From assembly GCA_963742955.1 (NCBI GenBank), contig CAVUOA010000008.1:1054001-1118000 (forward strand): a stretch of 64,000 bases of DNA. The letters run 5' to 3'. A program made the position numbers and the translations under genes. Under the pieces are notes generated by a model. It did no database searches. It was given only the letters and a program-made list of their open reading frames with translations, and was not told the origin of the DNA. This DNA comes from CAVUOA01 sp963742955 (GTDB lineage: Bacteria > Bacteroidota > Ignavibacteria > Tepidaquicellales > OLB5). This document shows, piece by piece, positions 50,755 to 61,409 of this stretch (position 1 is the stretch's first letter; each line of letters opens with the position of its first letter).

Positions 50755-51438
50755 ATGAACAACAATCCTATAGTACAACAGGTCGATAATGAATTTATAT
50801 TTATAGTAGCCGTTTCGGTTTTCTTCCTGCTGCTTATAACAGTGGCGATGATATATTTTGTCATAAGGTACAGGAAATCCAAAAATCCTGTTTCTTCAAA
50901 CATTACCGGTAATACTACACTTGAGGTACTGTGGACAATTATACCGCTTGCGCTTTGTCTGCTTATATTTTATTACGGGTGGGCGGGTTTTAAAACCATG
51001 CGTAATGTACCCTCTGACGCAATGACAATTAAAGTTACTGCAAGGATGTGGCGCTGGAGCTTTGAGTATCCCAATAAAAAGCAAAGTGACAGCTTAATGT
51101 ATGTCCCGCTTAATAAACCCATAAAATGTGAAATACAGTCAATGGACGTTAACCACAGTCTTTATATGCCTGCTTACAGAATAAAAGAAGATGCAATACC
51201 GGGCAGAACCAACTACCTGTGGTTTTTGCCGAATGAGCTTGGTGATTATGATATCCTCTGTGCCGAGTACTGCGGATTAAATCACTCATACATGCGCGGA
51301 AAGGTTATTGTTTTGCCGGAGGACGAGTTTAATAAATGGCTTAATACACCAAACCCGCAGGATACGGTAAAAGTAAAAACAGATTCGCTTAAAACATACT
51401 GCGCCTCCGGCAGATTCGCTGAAGCAGGTTACGAATGA
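50755..51438 (+). CDS. ctaC: Cytochrome c oxidase subunit II with CuA site, no fused heme c
   Basis: 227 residues. Two N-terminal membrane segments, then the CuA domain: His134 (VNHSLYMP), Cys169/Cys173 (CAEYCGLNHSYM), His177 and Met180. Unlike caa3 subunit II there is no fused cytochrome c domain. The tail is low-complexity; near 51392 the other frame continues TAPPADSLKQVT and KKDSLKTTKKVN to a stop at 51481, so the true end may lie there after a one-base change. Confidence 0.93.
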   Translation: MNNNPIVQQVDNEFIFIVAVSVFFLLLITVAMIYFVIRYRKSKNPVSSNITGNTTLEVLWTIIPLALCLLIFYYGWAGFKTMRNVPSDAMTIKVTARMWRWSFEYPNKKQSDSLMYVPLNKPIKCEIQSMDVNHSLYMPAYRIKEDAIPGRTNYLWFLPNELGDYDILCAEYCGLNHSYMRGKVIVLPEDEFNKWLNTPNPQDTVKVKTDSLKTYCASGRFAEAGYE

Positions 51439-51574
51439 ACCGAAAAAAGATTCGTTGAAAACAACAAAGAAAGTAAATTAAGGAGAATAAATTATTCAGC
51501 CCGCATTAATAAATAAGAACGTAACACAAGATAACGGTAATGCGCTTTATGCCGCTTCACCCCGTGTATCCGTT

Positions 51575-52453
51575 ATGCATTTAGTGCAGGAACGCCTTAA
51601 AATTTTTCTTGAAATCATTAAATTCAAGATTACCATTCTTGTTACTTTCACTACGGGACTTGGTTATATCCTTGCGGCTGATAAAATTTCATTCGGTTTG
51701 TTTTATCCCATAGCCGGGATTTTTCTTCTTGCTTGCGCGGCTTCGGCGTTAAACCATTACCAGGAGCGCTCAACCGATTCGTTAATGAACAGAACCATGC
51801 GCCGTCCGATACCTTCGGGCAGGGTAAAGCCACGGACTGTATTAATAATTTCTGCTGCTATATTGGTTACCGGAACAATAGAACTGCTGCTGACAACAAA
51901 CATGCTTACATTAGGTGTAGGACTAATGACGTTCCTCTGGTATAACGGTGTATATACCCCGTTAAAAAAGAAAAGCGCATGGGCAATAATACCCGGCTCG
52001 CTGGTCGGGGCGCTGCCTCCTGTTGCAGGATGGGCTGCCGCCGGCGGAAACCTGTTTGACCCGAAGATTTTTATTATAGCGCTGTATTTCTTTGTATGGC
52101 AGATTCCGCATTTCTGGCTTCTGCTAATGCTGTACGGTGATGATTACCGCCACGGAGGATTCCCGACACTGAATGAAATTTTTACAATTGACCAGCTTAA
52201 ACGGATTACTTTCTCATGGCTTATTGCCACGGTTTTAATAGCAATGAGCATACCTATGTTCGGGCTGGTGCAGTACGGGTTTTCGACTCTGCTGCTCTTT
52301 GTAATCTCGGCATGGATGGCATACAACTGCATAGTATTTTTAAATTCAAATGCAGAAAAGAAACAGGTAGTTGGTTCGTTTCTGAAAATTAATTTTTACA
52401 CTTTGCTTTTGATAACGGTTCTTTCGCTGGATAAGTTTATAAGTTTAATTTGA
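51575..52453 (+). CDS. ctaB: Protoheme IX farnesyltransferase (heme O synthase)
   Basis: 292 residues, nine membrane segments of the UbiA family. The prenyl-binding NHYQERSTDSLMNRTMRRP (first Asp motif), WYNGVYTPLKKKSAWAII and LMLYGDDYRHGGFPTL are the CtaB hallmarks. It makes heme O for the oxidase. ATG 51575 is used, though no ribosome site precedes it. The frame is open back to an ATT at 51494 preceded at 8 bases by aaggag, which could give a 27-residue N-terminal extension. Confidence 0.93.
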   Translation: MHLVQERLKIFLEIIKFKITILVTFTTGLGYILAADKISFGLFYPIAGIFLLACAASALNHYQERSTDSLMNRTMRRPIPSGRVKPRTVLIISAAILVTGTIELLLTTNMLTLGVGLMTFLWYNGVYTPLKKKSAWAIIPGSLVGALPPVAGWAAAGGNLFDPKIFIIALYFFVWQIPHFWLLLMLYGDDYRHGGFPTLNEIFTIDQLKRITFSWLIATVLIAMSIPMFGLVQYGFSTLLLFVISAWMAYNCIVFLNSNAEKKQVVGSFLKINFYTLLLITVLSLDKFISLI

Positions 52454-52470
52454 AACCATAACAAGTATTA

Positions 52471-53823
52471 ATGAATTTTATTGACCACATAGTTATACCC
52501 CCTTCAGCAAACCACGTGCTTCTGCTGAAGTATATTTTTATTGTATCGCTGCTGCTTTTTCTGCCTTATTTAGGCATGATGATAGGCGCATCTTTTATTT
52601 CCGTTTACTTTGGCGGAAAGGGCGCAAAATCAGGCAATACAATGCTTTCGCGTTTTGCAAAAGATGTAATTGAAAAGCTTGCAATAACAAAAAATGCGGA
52701 GCTGGGACTCGGTATTATTCCGCTTCTTTCAATCATTTTCATTTATGCGCAGCTTCTTTACCAGGCGGAAACAATTGCAGTAAACGTTATGGCGCTCTCG
52801 GTAATATTGTTTATTGCGGCGTTCATTTCGGTTTATAAATACAGAAACGGGTTTGAAATAACCAGTGTAATCAATTCATTAAAGGGTAACAATGAAGAGA
52901 ACAATGAAGTTAAGGAATTCGAAGAAAAGCTTGTAAGAAACACAAGCGCTTCGGGAAAAATCGGCACATTGCTTCTCTACATTGCGGCATACTTTTTTGT
53001 GGGATGTATGGCGCTTGCTGCAAGTCCCGAACGCTGGCCGGAAGTAAATAACATATTGCAGGTATTGTTTTCATGGGTAACAATTTTTAATTTCATTTAC
53101 CTGCTTTCGCTTTCGGGAATTATAACAGGCGCAGCAATATTATTCCTTTTCTTCAAATGGCCTGCATTCGGAACCGATAAAAAAGTAAGCATAGATGATG
53201 ATTATGCAAAGTTTGTAAAGAGTTTTGCAATTAAGCTTGCTTTTATTTCATCGCTCTTCCTTCCTCTTATGATGTTCATGAGCTTTTTATTCCTGCCTGA
53301 AACCGCGCTCTCGGGTGATGTTTTCCTGTTTATAGTAGCTACAATTGCACTGGCACTCATCCTTTCAAACGTGCTGTACATGATGTTCAAGAATTCTAAT
53401 ATAAATTATGCAGTACCTGTATTTTTCTTTGTAATAGTAATTTTTGCTTTTAATATATTTAAAGATGAGTCTGTTCTGGGCAATGCGCTTCAGAAGCAGA
53501 CATACACAGTCCTGCAGAAATCGGACGAGTTTGAAAAAGAAGTAAAATCGAAGCTTGTAACAAGCTCGGGCATTAGCGGCGAGCAGATTTACAATACAAA
53601 GTGCATTGCATGCCACAGGTTCGATGTTAAGCTTGTAGGACCGCCGTACATGGAAACCGTACCCAAATATAACGGTGATGTTCAGAAGCTGGCGGATTTT
53701 ATTTACAGCCCAACACAGAACAACCCCGGTTATCCCCCGATGCCAAACCAGGGCTTAAAGAAAAAAGAAGCTCTTGCCGCAGCACAATTTTTGATTGATA
53801 AAGTTGCTTCAATGAAGAAATAA
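52471..53823 (+). CDS. Membrane cytochrome c with C-terminal heme domain
   Basis: 450 residues. Residues 1-330 contain about nine membrane segments and a polar loop at 135-160; not a family I can name. The C-terminus is a class I cytochrome c with CIACH (378-382), GPPYMETVPKYNGD and YPPMPNQGLKK as Met ligand region. Last gene of the respiratory block. It may supply the heme c missing from subunit II, or act on another donor. The terminator at 53879 follows. Confidence 0.82.
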   Translation: MNFIDHIVIPPSANHVLLLKYIFIVSLLLFLPYLGMMIGASFISVYFGGKGAKSGNTMLSRFAKDVIEKLAITKNAELGLGIIPLLSIIFIYAQLLYQAETIAVNVMALSVILFIAAFISVYKYRNGFEITSVINSLKGNNEENNEVKEFEEKLVRNTSASGKIGTLLLYIAAYFFVGCMALAASPERWPEVNNILQVLFSWVTIFNFIYLLSLSGIITGAAILFLFFKWPAFGTDKKVSIDDDYAKFVKSFAIKLAFISSLFLPLMMFMSFLFLPETALSGDVFLFIVATIALALILSNVLYMMFKNSNINYAVPVFFFVIVIFAFNIFKDESVLGNALQKQTYTVLQKSDEFEKEVKSKLVTSSGISGEQIYNTKCIACHRFDVKLVGPPYMETVPKYNGDVQKLADFIYSPTQNNPGYPPMPNQGLKKKEALAAAQFLIDKVASMKK

Positions 53824-53878
53824 AATATAACCATTCCCGCGAACGCAGGAATCTCATTATCGTGTACAAAAATTTTTT

Positions 53879-53907
53879 ACGAGCCTTATCCAGGCTCGTT
53901 TTTTTTT
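53879..53907 (+). terminator. Terminator after the respiratory operon
   Basis: acgagcc / ggctcgt with a 7-base loop followed by a run of nine T, about 55 bases after the last stop. Clear plus-direction rho-independent form. Confidence 0.88.
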
Positions 53908-53921
53908 ACCTCACCCCCGTG

Positions 53922-53944
53922 CCCCTCTCCTAGAAGGAGAGGGG
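53922..53944. repeat. Intergenic hairpin, CCCCTCTCC type (second copy)
   Basis: cccctctcct/aggagagggg with loop aga, preceded by ctcacccccgtg. Same element as 1428-1448. Confidence 0.65.
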
Positions 53945-53992
53945 AAATATCAGTAAAAATTATTTTATATTGCATTTTATAAGAATAACATT

Positions 53993-54541
53993 ATGAAATT
54001 CAATCTAAACAAATCAATTGAAATTCTTTCGCGAACACCTGACGTGCTGAATACACTGCTATCGGACTTGAGCGATGACTGGGTGGTGAATAACGAAGGA
54101 GGAGACTCGTGGAGTCCTTATAATATTATCGGTCATCTTGTCCATGGTGAACGGGAAGACTGGATACAACGGACAATAAAAATCCTGGGAATCGAAGCAG
54201 ATAATAAATTCGTGCCGTATGACCGCTTTGCGCAGTTTAACGAGAGCAAAAATAAATCACTGCAAAACCTGCTGGATGAATTTAAAGCCCGGCGTGAAGA
54301 AAATATAAATATACTTATCTCATTTAACATTGATGACAGGATGCTGAAGATGGAAGGTATTCATCCTCAATTCGGAACTGTAACACTTGCGCAGCTTCTT
54401 TCAACATGGACTGTGCACGATTTAATCCACACAGCACAGATATCACGTGTTATGGCAAAACAATATAAAGAAGCAATAGGGCCATGGATTGAGTATTTCA
54501 GGGTGCTGAAGGAAACCGGCTATGCACCGGATTTTAAGTAG
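53993..54541 (+). CDS. DinB-family protein
   Basis: 182 residues, intact. NIIGHLVHGEREDWIQRTI and WTVHDLIHTAQISRVMAKQY give the His residues of the metal-binding four-helix fold (HLVHGE, HDLIHTAQ). Related to the YfiT/DinB group of thiol transferases and hydrolases; the reaction is unknown. Another, broken DinB-like gene is at 5883. Confidence 0.85.
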   Translation: MKFNLNKSIEILSRTPDVLNTLLSDLSDDWVVNNEGGDSWSPYNIIGHLVHGEREDWIQRTIKILGIEADNKFVPYDRFAQFNESKNKSLQNLLDEFKARREENINILISFNIDDRMLKMEGIHPQFGTVTLAQLLSTWTVHDLIHTAQISRVMAKQYKEAIGPWIEYFRVLKETGYAPDFK

Positions 54542-54730
54542 AAGACCAATCCCGAAGGGATGATATTATTATAGATGATTTTTCTAAAACCTTTGGTTAA
54601 ACCCTGGAAGGGTGAAATTATAATAATAATGCTACCCCTGACTGCGGCAGACATGCCTACGGGGTTATATGTGGGGTTTTAATTTCAATTCCTACAATTA
54701 TTCTTCGGTATTCTATAATCTGAATTATAT

Positions 54731-54762
54731 ACTCGTCCGACGACTGAGAGTCGTTGGACGAG
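54731..54762. repeat. Palindromic repeat, CGTCCTACGACT type (third copy)
   Basis: actcgtccgacgact/agtcgttggacgag with a 3-base loop. Same family as 3831 and 8915. Lies in the gap 54542-54815, which also holds aatcccgaagggatgatattattata and aaaccctggaagggtgaaattataataat, two copies of another short intergenic motif. No gene is seen in that gap. Confidence 0.7.
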
Positions 54763-54815
54763 GTCAAATAATCAGCGTAATCAGTATAATCAGTGAAAAT
54801 CTGTGGTTCAGATAC

Positions 54816-56272
54816 TTAATACTCATACCCGTAATATTTCTTTCTGTACCATTGCAAATATTTTTCAGGGTCGGCGAAATCCTCTCCGCTGAACTTGACA
54901 AGATATTCTTTCGCTTTAATTTTTTCATCAGGATAGCCGAACCAGTAAATACCGATGGAGTTGGTAAACTTTGCCCTCTGCATAAGAAACATTTCCGAAA
55001 GAGTCTTTAAACTTGTTTAATAATATCATTATCGAATCCTTGCTGGCATCTACTCCGTAATAAGAGAAAAATCCGTTTATTTGAGGTATCATGTAATTAA
55101 GCGGTGATAAGCGTAAATTAAAATTATTTGAATATAAAAAGTCCGTTATATTGAAATCACTTATAACTTTCAGCTGTTCTGATAAAGAATCCTCTCTTAA
55201 ATATTTTCCGGTGAGATAAAAAATATTTTGCAGACCACGGTAGTAATTCATATCAGCTGCATATGACGGACAAACGGCAGAACATATTTAATGCACTCAA
55301 TATTATTGCTCAGTGCTAATTTACTGCAAACCCTAAGACCTTCTATCAAGGGTAGGAAATCAAACTGAATATTATAGATATAATCAGAACCGGGAGCAAG
55401 CGAATCAGGTACTCCAAGGTCTTTGGGTTTTGCTATAAAACTCCTATGTCCCGGGTAAGGAAAGACTTGCTTTTGAGCAACTTTATACAGGTTACTTCCC
55501 CATGGCATTATCTTCAGAACATTTTCTATTCCAAACGCCTGCTCCAAATAATACGCTAAAAAATATCCCATTGATTCTTCATCGGTTAACTTTTCAATAC
55601 CGCCCATTCTCTTACTAAATTTACTATCATTTAAATGAGCGCTGCCGTAGAATATTAATATCTGCTCATTGGGATTCGAATCGATATAATTAATAACTCT
55701 TCCGGCAGTTACCGAGTCTCTTTCATTAACAAACCATAGTTCATGTTCCATTTCAGATAAACTGGCTACTCTATCAGCATTGATACCTCCAACTTGCTCA
55801 AAAGCTTTCATTTTAAATGAAATTTTCTTTTCTCTGTGTTTATTTAACGAATCGACTGCAAGAGAGAACTTCCTCAGGTTAGTATAATATTCCAGATTTT
55901 CTAAATAAAACCCGAAAATCATTTTCCCGTAAGCGCCTGCATGTCACCGTCATTAATAAAATTACCCAGTAAATTCGAAAACACCGAACCATTTTCGATA
56001 ATTAATGTTAGTTTTTCTTCTTCCGATTTGTTTTTGCACATATCAAGCCATTTATACAGCGTACCGAAAACATAATGATAAACCGCAGGCTGGTGATGAC
56101 CGCCGTCGCCAAGCATCACAATTTTTTTATTAAATATTTCTCTTGCTACAAATGCGTTGGGGTCAACATAATACAACGAATCCCCTTCCTGCGATTTAAT
56201 TGATACGGTGGAAAATAAAACTAATAGCGAAATGATAAATAAGGGTAGATTTTTACTGGACATGCAACACAC
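54816..56272 (-). CDS. Secreted protein of possible TIKI/ChaN/EreA-like fold, three frame breaks
   Basis: One reconstructed protein of about 480 residues over four frames. Signal peptide LFIISLLVLFSTVSIKS near the start (ATG 56272 or the Met four codons later). IVMLGDGGHHQPAVYHYV and LTLIIENGSV, then RVASLSEMEHELWFV, ILIFYGSAHLND resemble the ChaN/TIKI/erythromycin-esterase superfamily, by pattern only. Frame changes near 55922 and 55251 look like ATGA overlaps but are simply explained by one missing base each (the first in an A-run); a third near 54945 leads to IYWFGYPDEKIKAKE and the end YYGYEY at 54816. Confidence 0.6.
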
Positions 56273-56342
56273 ATCCTTTCTTAAAAAATTTTAATTGAAA
56301 TGTATTAATCATCGTCAGACAAGATTTCGAAAGTCTCCTTTT

Positions 56343-58044
56343 TCATTTCATCAGCACCATCTTTTTTGTTTCAATAAATGACCCTGCATCTCAATCTATA
56401 AAAATATACACCGCTGGGGTGATTTGAGCCGTCCCATATCAACTTCGTATGTGCCGGGGGTTAAATGCTCGATTAACAATGACAGCAACTTCTCTGCCGA
56501 GGATATCATAGATTCTATAAGGAAACGTCATGCTCATCCCCCCTTCGAAGGGGGATTGGGGGATGGGACTATCAAACTTTATTTTTGTAACCGGGTTAAA
56601 CGGGTTTGGGTAGTTTTGGGAAAGGGAAAAATGTCGGTGAATCTCATTAGATTTTGATAATACTCCCATTATACTGTGAATATTTTAAGTGTAATGACGT
56701 CATTTCCTGTACCCGCTTCAGTGATATAGTTCCTGTTACAAAAACGCACCAGTTTCTATCTTTAGTGCGATTGATGTACCAAAACCTGGATATCGTCATA
56801 ACCCATCTTTCGTTTCCATACGTATCATATTTGACTGTTGCGAAATCAAACCCATTCGTTCCTTGATACTTCGGCCTGTTATATATACATTAGATGAATC
56901 ATCTAATATTATTGCATAAGGATCGTCATTATTATTTCCGGGTACCGATTATATATACTTACCCATTTTTGCACACCAGCAGAGTCATATTTTACTGTAG
57001 CGTAATTTGCCCATGAACTCCCGACCATAACTACTACGCAGTCACATAGATATTGTAATTTATAATCTACAGCGATTGGCATATCCATCATCACTATAGC
57101 CACGATTATATATTTTTAATCCAAACTATGTTACCATTCATATTAAATTTTACAGTCCCAAAGTCTTCTCCAGAACCATTATTTGTAATGCCTGTGATAT
57201 ATGATATTATTATCTTTATCAATAATCATATCATAAGGTAAATCTTGTCCAACAGTACTATATTTTGTAAACCACTGCTGAACACCATTGTTATTGTATT
57301 TTATTACTAAATAGTCCTCAATTGGAGGATAATATGAATTACTAACTGCAAGAACAATAACATTTCCGTATTGGTCAAGTTTTTACGCGTTTTCCTCCGT
57401 AATTGATAATTACCATATGTGTCCAAATTGATGAAAACGTTTTACCCAAAGTGAATCTCCATTATGAATTATATTTTATAGTAATTACGTCACTACCACC
57501 ACCAACAGCATAGCCAGACCGCCAGTTATATAAACATTACCTGTACTATCAACAGTAATCGAGATTGCACTTTCTGAGGCATGAATAGTATCATCATATC
57601 TTGCTGCCCATAGAAGAATACCATCTGAATTATATTTTATAGTTATAATATCATTAACCATAGTAGCACTTTCACTATATTCCGGTTACGTAAACATTTC
57701 CTACGCTATCCACATACATATCATATGGAAAATCATTCCCGTTGCCCGGGCCGTTATAGAAACGAACCCACTGCTGTACTCCTGCAGGATTATATTTAAG
57801 AAAAATAATATCAAGGTGTTTTGAGAAGGCGTTGCTCCACTACCAACTATATAAATATTCCGTGCATAATCAGTCCTTACCAGATTTCCTCCCTCACTTA
57901 AGTGTTCTGGGGCTATCATATCCCCTAACCCATTCCTGCGTTACAGGCTGAGAGTAAACAAATTGATTTGTAATTAAAACAGATATGAATAATATAATTA
58001 AGCGGAAATAATCTAGCGGAATCAGAAGGAAGAATTTTTCTCAT
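56343..58044 (-). pseudogene. T9SS-exported SBBP-repeat-like protein, many frame breaks
   Basis: Starts ATG 58044 with a basic and hydrophobic leader (MRKILPSDSAR, then in a shifted frame IILFISVLITNQFVYSQ). The body is a series of about 50-residue repeats whose consensus across frames is near WVRxYNGPGNGxDxPxDMYVD and GNVYVTG, as in beta-propeller (SBBP) repeats. Its end is a type IX sorting domain: LSQNYPNPFNPVTKIKF, YDILGREVAVIVN, then GSFIETKKMVLMK before the stop at 56343. At least eight frame changes. Cell-surface or secreted role inferred. Confidence 0.7.
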
Positions 58045-58150
58045 CGCGGAGCATCTCCTTTTTATTGCGCCGGAAGTTCTTAACGACGCTGAAATTAATA
58101 TATACAACAATATTAAATTTTAATATGCAAATAGGACTGGCGAATTCTAA

Positions 58151-59592
58151 TCACTTCACTTTCATATACATCATTTTCTTAGTATCAACAAAGCCACCGG
58201 CCTCCAACCTATAAAAATACACACCGCTGGGGTAATTTGTAACCGTCCCAATGTAACCTCGTATGTGCCGGGGGTTAACTGCTGATTAACAAACACGGAA
58301 ATTTCTCTGCCGAGGATATCGTAAATGACGAGATTCGTCATGTCGAGCCGAGCCTTAGCCTCCCCTTCGAAGGAGGAATTTCAAACTTTATTTTTGTAAT
58401 AGGATTAAATGGATTTGGAAAATTTTGCATTAAAGCAAAATCTGATGGAATTTTCTCGTTAACAGTTTTTAATCCGACCAGAGTTGGGTTTGTATATTTC
58501 CCGCCTGTATTAAAATAATTTGTTCCTACGCCGCCCCATATTATCATCGAACTCCCTGTCCAAACTGCTGAATGGTATGACCTTGGTACAGGTGCGCCTG
58601 ATGTAGTTGTCGAATCCCAGCTGTCATTAACCGGGTCATATATTCCACCCGTATTAAATACAGAAGACCCATCCCCTCCTCCCCATATAACCATTTTAAT
58701 TCCTGTCCACACAGCAGTATGATTTGCCCTTGCGGCAGGTATATTAATTATTGATGTAGGCATCCAGCCGTTTGCAACCGGGTCATAACGACCGCCGGTA
58801 AATAAATAACCACTGTTGTTATTGACCTCCCCAGATAATCATTTCATCACCCGTCCATATCGCAGTATGCGTATTTCTCCCGTCAGGACAGTTAGATAAT
58901 GAGGTTGTTGTCCAGGTGTCTGTTAATGGGTCATACACTCCTCCTGTTTTTAAATAATATCCGCCATATGTACTATCACCTCCCCATATTATCATTTTGC
59001 TGCCTGTCCAAACAGCTGTTTGATGTTTACGCGGTGAAGGTGCATTATTCGTTGACATTGCCGTCCATGTATTAGAAACAGGGTCATAAATCCCACCTGT
59101 ATTTGTTGAACCGCTGTTTGTCTGACCTCCCCATACTATCATTTTACTTCCTGTCCAGACAGCCGTATGCATTTCCCGGGCTGAGGGTGCATTTGCGGTA
59201 TCAATTGTGCTCCAGCTGTTCGTTGCACGGGTCATATGCCTTACCTGTTCTTTGGATAGGACCCGTACTTCTTCCTCCCCATATTAACATTCTGCTTCCT
59301 GTCCATACAGCAGTATGGAAATACCTGCGCATTTGGTGCATTAACAGAATCCATAACAACCCATGTGTTAGAGATTGGAGTCATAAACACCACCTGAATT
59401 TAAATATGCGGATTACCATTAGCTCCGCCCCAAACAATCATTTTGCTGCCTGTCCAGACAACCGTTTGAAAGGTCCTTCCTGAAGGTGCAAAGATAACAC
59501 AAGTCGGAGTCCAAGACTCCTGAGCTGAGATTGTTTTATGTATTAGGAATAAACTGAGTATAATGCATAAGAATAGATATTCTGTTTTTCAT
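58151..59592 (-). pseudogene. T9SS-exported kelch-like repeat protein, several frame breaks
   Basis: Starts ATG 59592; a leader follows in shifted frames (LFLCIILSLFLIHKTISAQ). Then about seven repeats of roughly 55 residues with HTAVWTGSKMIVWGG and NTGGIYDPVSNTW as the core, a kelch-type propeller blade. Intact stretches are 58819-59235 and 58338-58763. The C-terminus is a type IX sorting domain: LMQNFPNPFNPITKIKFEI, then LEAGGFVDTKKMMYMKVK after a frame change near 58355. Breaks also near 58800, 59260 and 59560. Confidence 0.75.
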
Positions 59593-59670
59593 TATCGTAC
59601 TAAATTAAATTTTTATTTAATCAGCAAGTTATGAAAAGAATAATTACCGGAAATATTTTAATCAGAGCGG

Positions 59671-60024
59671 TTAACTTCTTACCCCCGCATACACAACCAG
59701 TGCCCAGCCGATTAGCAGGCTGACTCCGCCCAACGGTGTGATGAAAGCAAAGAACATTACCGCGGTTACGGAATAAAGATAAAGAGAAAAGCTGAAAAGT
59801 AGTATGCCAATGGAAAAGAATATCGCTGATTTATTGAATTTTTCCTGTGAGGAAAGCCCGATTGCAAACAGCACAACCGAGTGTATTAAATGGTAAAATA
59901 CACCTGTTTTATAGATTTCGAGCATTTCCGGTGTTAGGTGCTGTTTCAATCCGTGCGCGCCGAATGCTCCCAGCGCCACAGCCAGAAATCCCGAAATACC
60001 GCCTATGATAATCCATTTTTTCAT
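59671..60024 (-). CDS. DUF423 (YgdD/TMEM256-type) membrane protein
   Basis: 117 residues, four membrane segments. IIGGISGFLAVALGAFGAHG, YKTGVFYHLIHSVVLFAIG and FAFITPLGGVSLLIGWALV are the family pattern. Function not established. It follows serS on the same strand after a gap of about 100 bases. Confidence 0.88.
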   Translation of the reverse strand: MKKWIIIGGISGFLAVALGAFGAHGLKQHLTPEMLEIYKTGVFYHLIHSVVLFAIGLSSQEKFNKSAIFFSIGILLFSFSLYLYSVTAVMFFAFITPLGGVSLLIGWALVVYAGVRS

Positions 60025-60124
60025 GATAACTGTTTTAAAACAGATGTCAGGTCGTAAGACCTGACATCACAATAAACAATTTTAGCTCTGTAGTTCTTAG
60101 TGCTCTCTGTGGTGAAACAGTGGT

Positions 60125-61394
60125 TTACCCTATAATCTCAAACCCTGTATATTTATGCAGAACTTTCGGCACAATGATTTTTCCCTCCGGTGTTTGGTAT
60201 GATTCCATCAGCGAAACCATTAGCCGCGATGTAGCCAATCCGCTGCCGTTTAGTATATGCACAAACTCCGGTTTTGCTTTCGGCTCATCCGGTCTGTAGC
60301 GAATCATCGCCTTGCGCGCCTGGTAATCAGTAAAGTTGCTCACGCTCGATGCCTCAAGCCATTTGTCTTCGGCGGGTGACCATACTTCTATATCATAAGT
60401 CTTAGCGGATGAGAACCCCAAATCACCGCTGCATAGTTCTATTACACGGTAATGAATATTCAGCGCTTCAACAATCGATGTTGCATCTTCAAGCATCAGC
60501 TCAAGCTCGGCAAATGATTTATCCGGCTTGCAAAAATTTACCATCTCCACTTTATTAAACTGGTGCACACGCAGAAATCCTTTTGTTTCCTTGCCGTAGT
60601 GCCCTGCCTCGCGCCTGAAGCACGCAGTGTAACCGCAGTATTTTACAGGAAGGTACTGAATGTTTTAAAATATCATCACGGTGTATGTTTATTATCGGCA
60701 CCTCCGCTGTTGGTATTGCATACAAATTATCGGGTTCGATTCTGTACATATCCTCTTCGAACTTGGGCACTTTCTCGGTAACCTCCATCGAAGTGCGGTT
60801 AACAATAAAGGGAGTGAACACTTCCGTATATTTTTCCCTGTGGCTATCAAGCATAAAATTAATTAGCGCGCGCTCTAGTATTGCGCCTTTGCCTTTATAA
60901 AACGGGAAACCGCTTCCGGTAATCTTAGCGCCAATATCGAAGTTCAGTATATCGAGCTTTTTGCCAAGCTCAACGTGGTCAAGAAACTTAAAATCACCTG
61001 CGGGCTTTTCACCCCACTTTTTAATTTCAACGTTTTCTTTTTCATTCCTGCCTATAGGGACGTTTTCTTCCATCATGTTAGGCACATCGAGCATCTTTGT
61101 TTCAATCTGCTTTTCTATTTCCGCAAGCTCTTCATCAAATTTCTTTATATCATCGGAGGTTTTTTTCATCTCAGCAATTTTCTCCGCAGCGTCTTTGCCT
61201 TCCTTTTTCATCTTTGCAATTTCATTAGATGCGGTGTTCCGGAGGCTTTTGAGCTTCTCGGTTTCCTGTATTACTTCCCTGCGCTTTTGGTCAAGCCCAA
61301 GCACGTCATCAACAATTTTTTCGTCAAGGTTGCGGTGCTTAATGTTTTCTTTAACCTTACCGGGATTTTCTCTTATTAATTTTATGTCAATCAT
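60125..61394 (-). CDS. serS: Seryl-tRNA synthetase, one frame break
   Basis: About 423 residues when joined. The N-terminal coiled-coil arm (LDQKRREVIQETEKLKSLR ... KKTSDDIKKFDEELAEIEKQ) is followed by the class II core: TGSGFPFYKGKGAILERALI, IPTAEVPIINIH, then a frame change at about 60664 (one extra A in AAAA restores NIQYLPVKYCGYTACFRREA and GHYGKETKGFLRVHQFNKVE), then GSGLATSRLMVSLMESYQ (motif 3). It charges tRNA-Ser and is essential, so this single-base break is very probably a read error and serves as the key control for the other breaks. Confidence 0.95.
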
Positions 61395-61409
61395 GTTATA
61401 CTTTTAAAG

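Noticed and set aside
55248..55922. Treating the ATGA junctions as translationally coupled separate genes
   Set aside because: The pieces read on as one protein, and a third break without an ATGA occurs near 54945; single-base changes explain all three.
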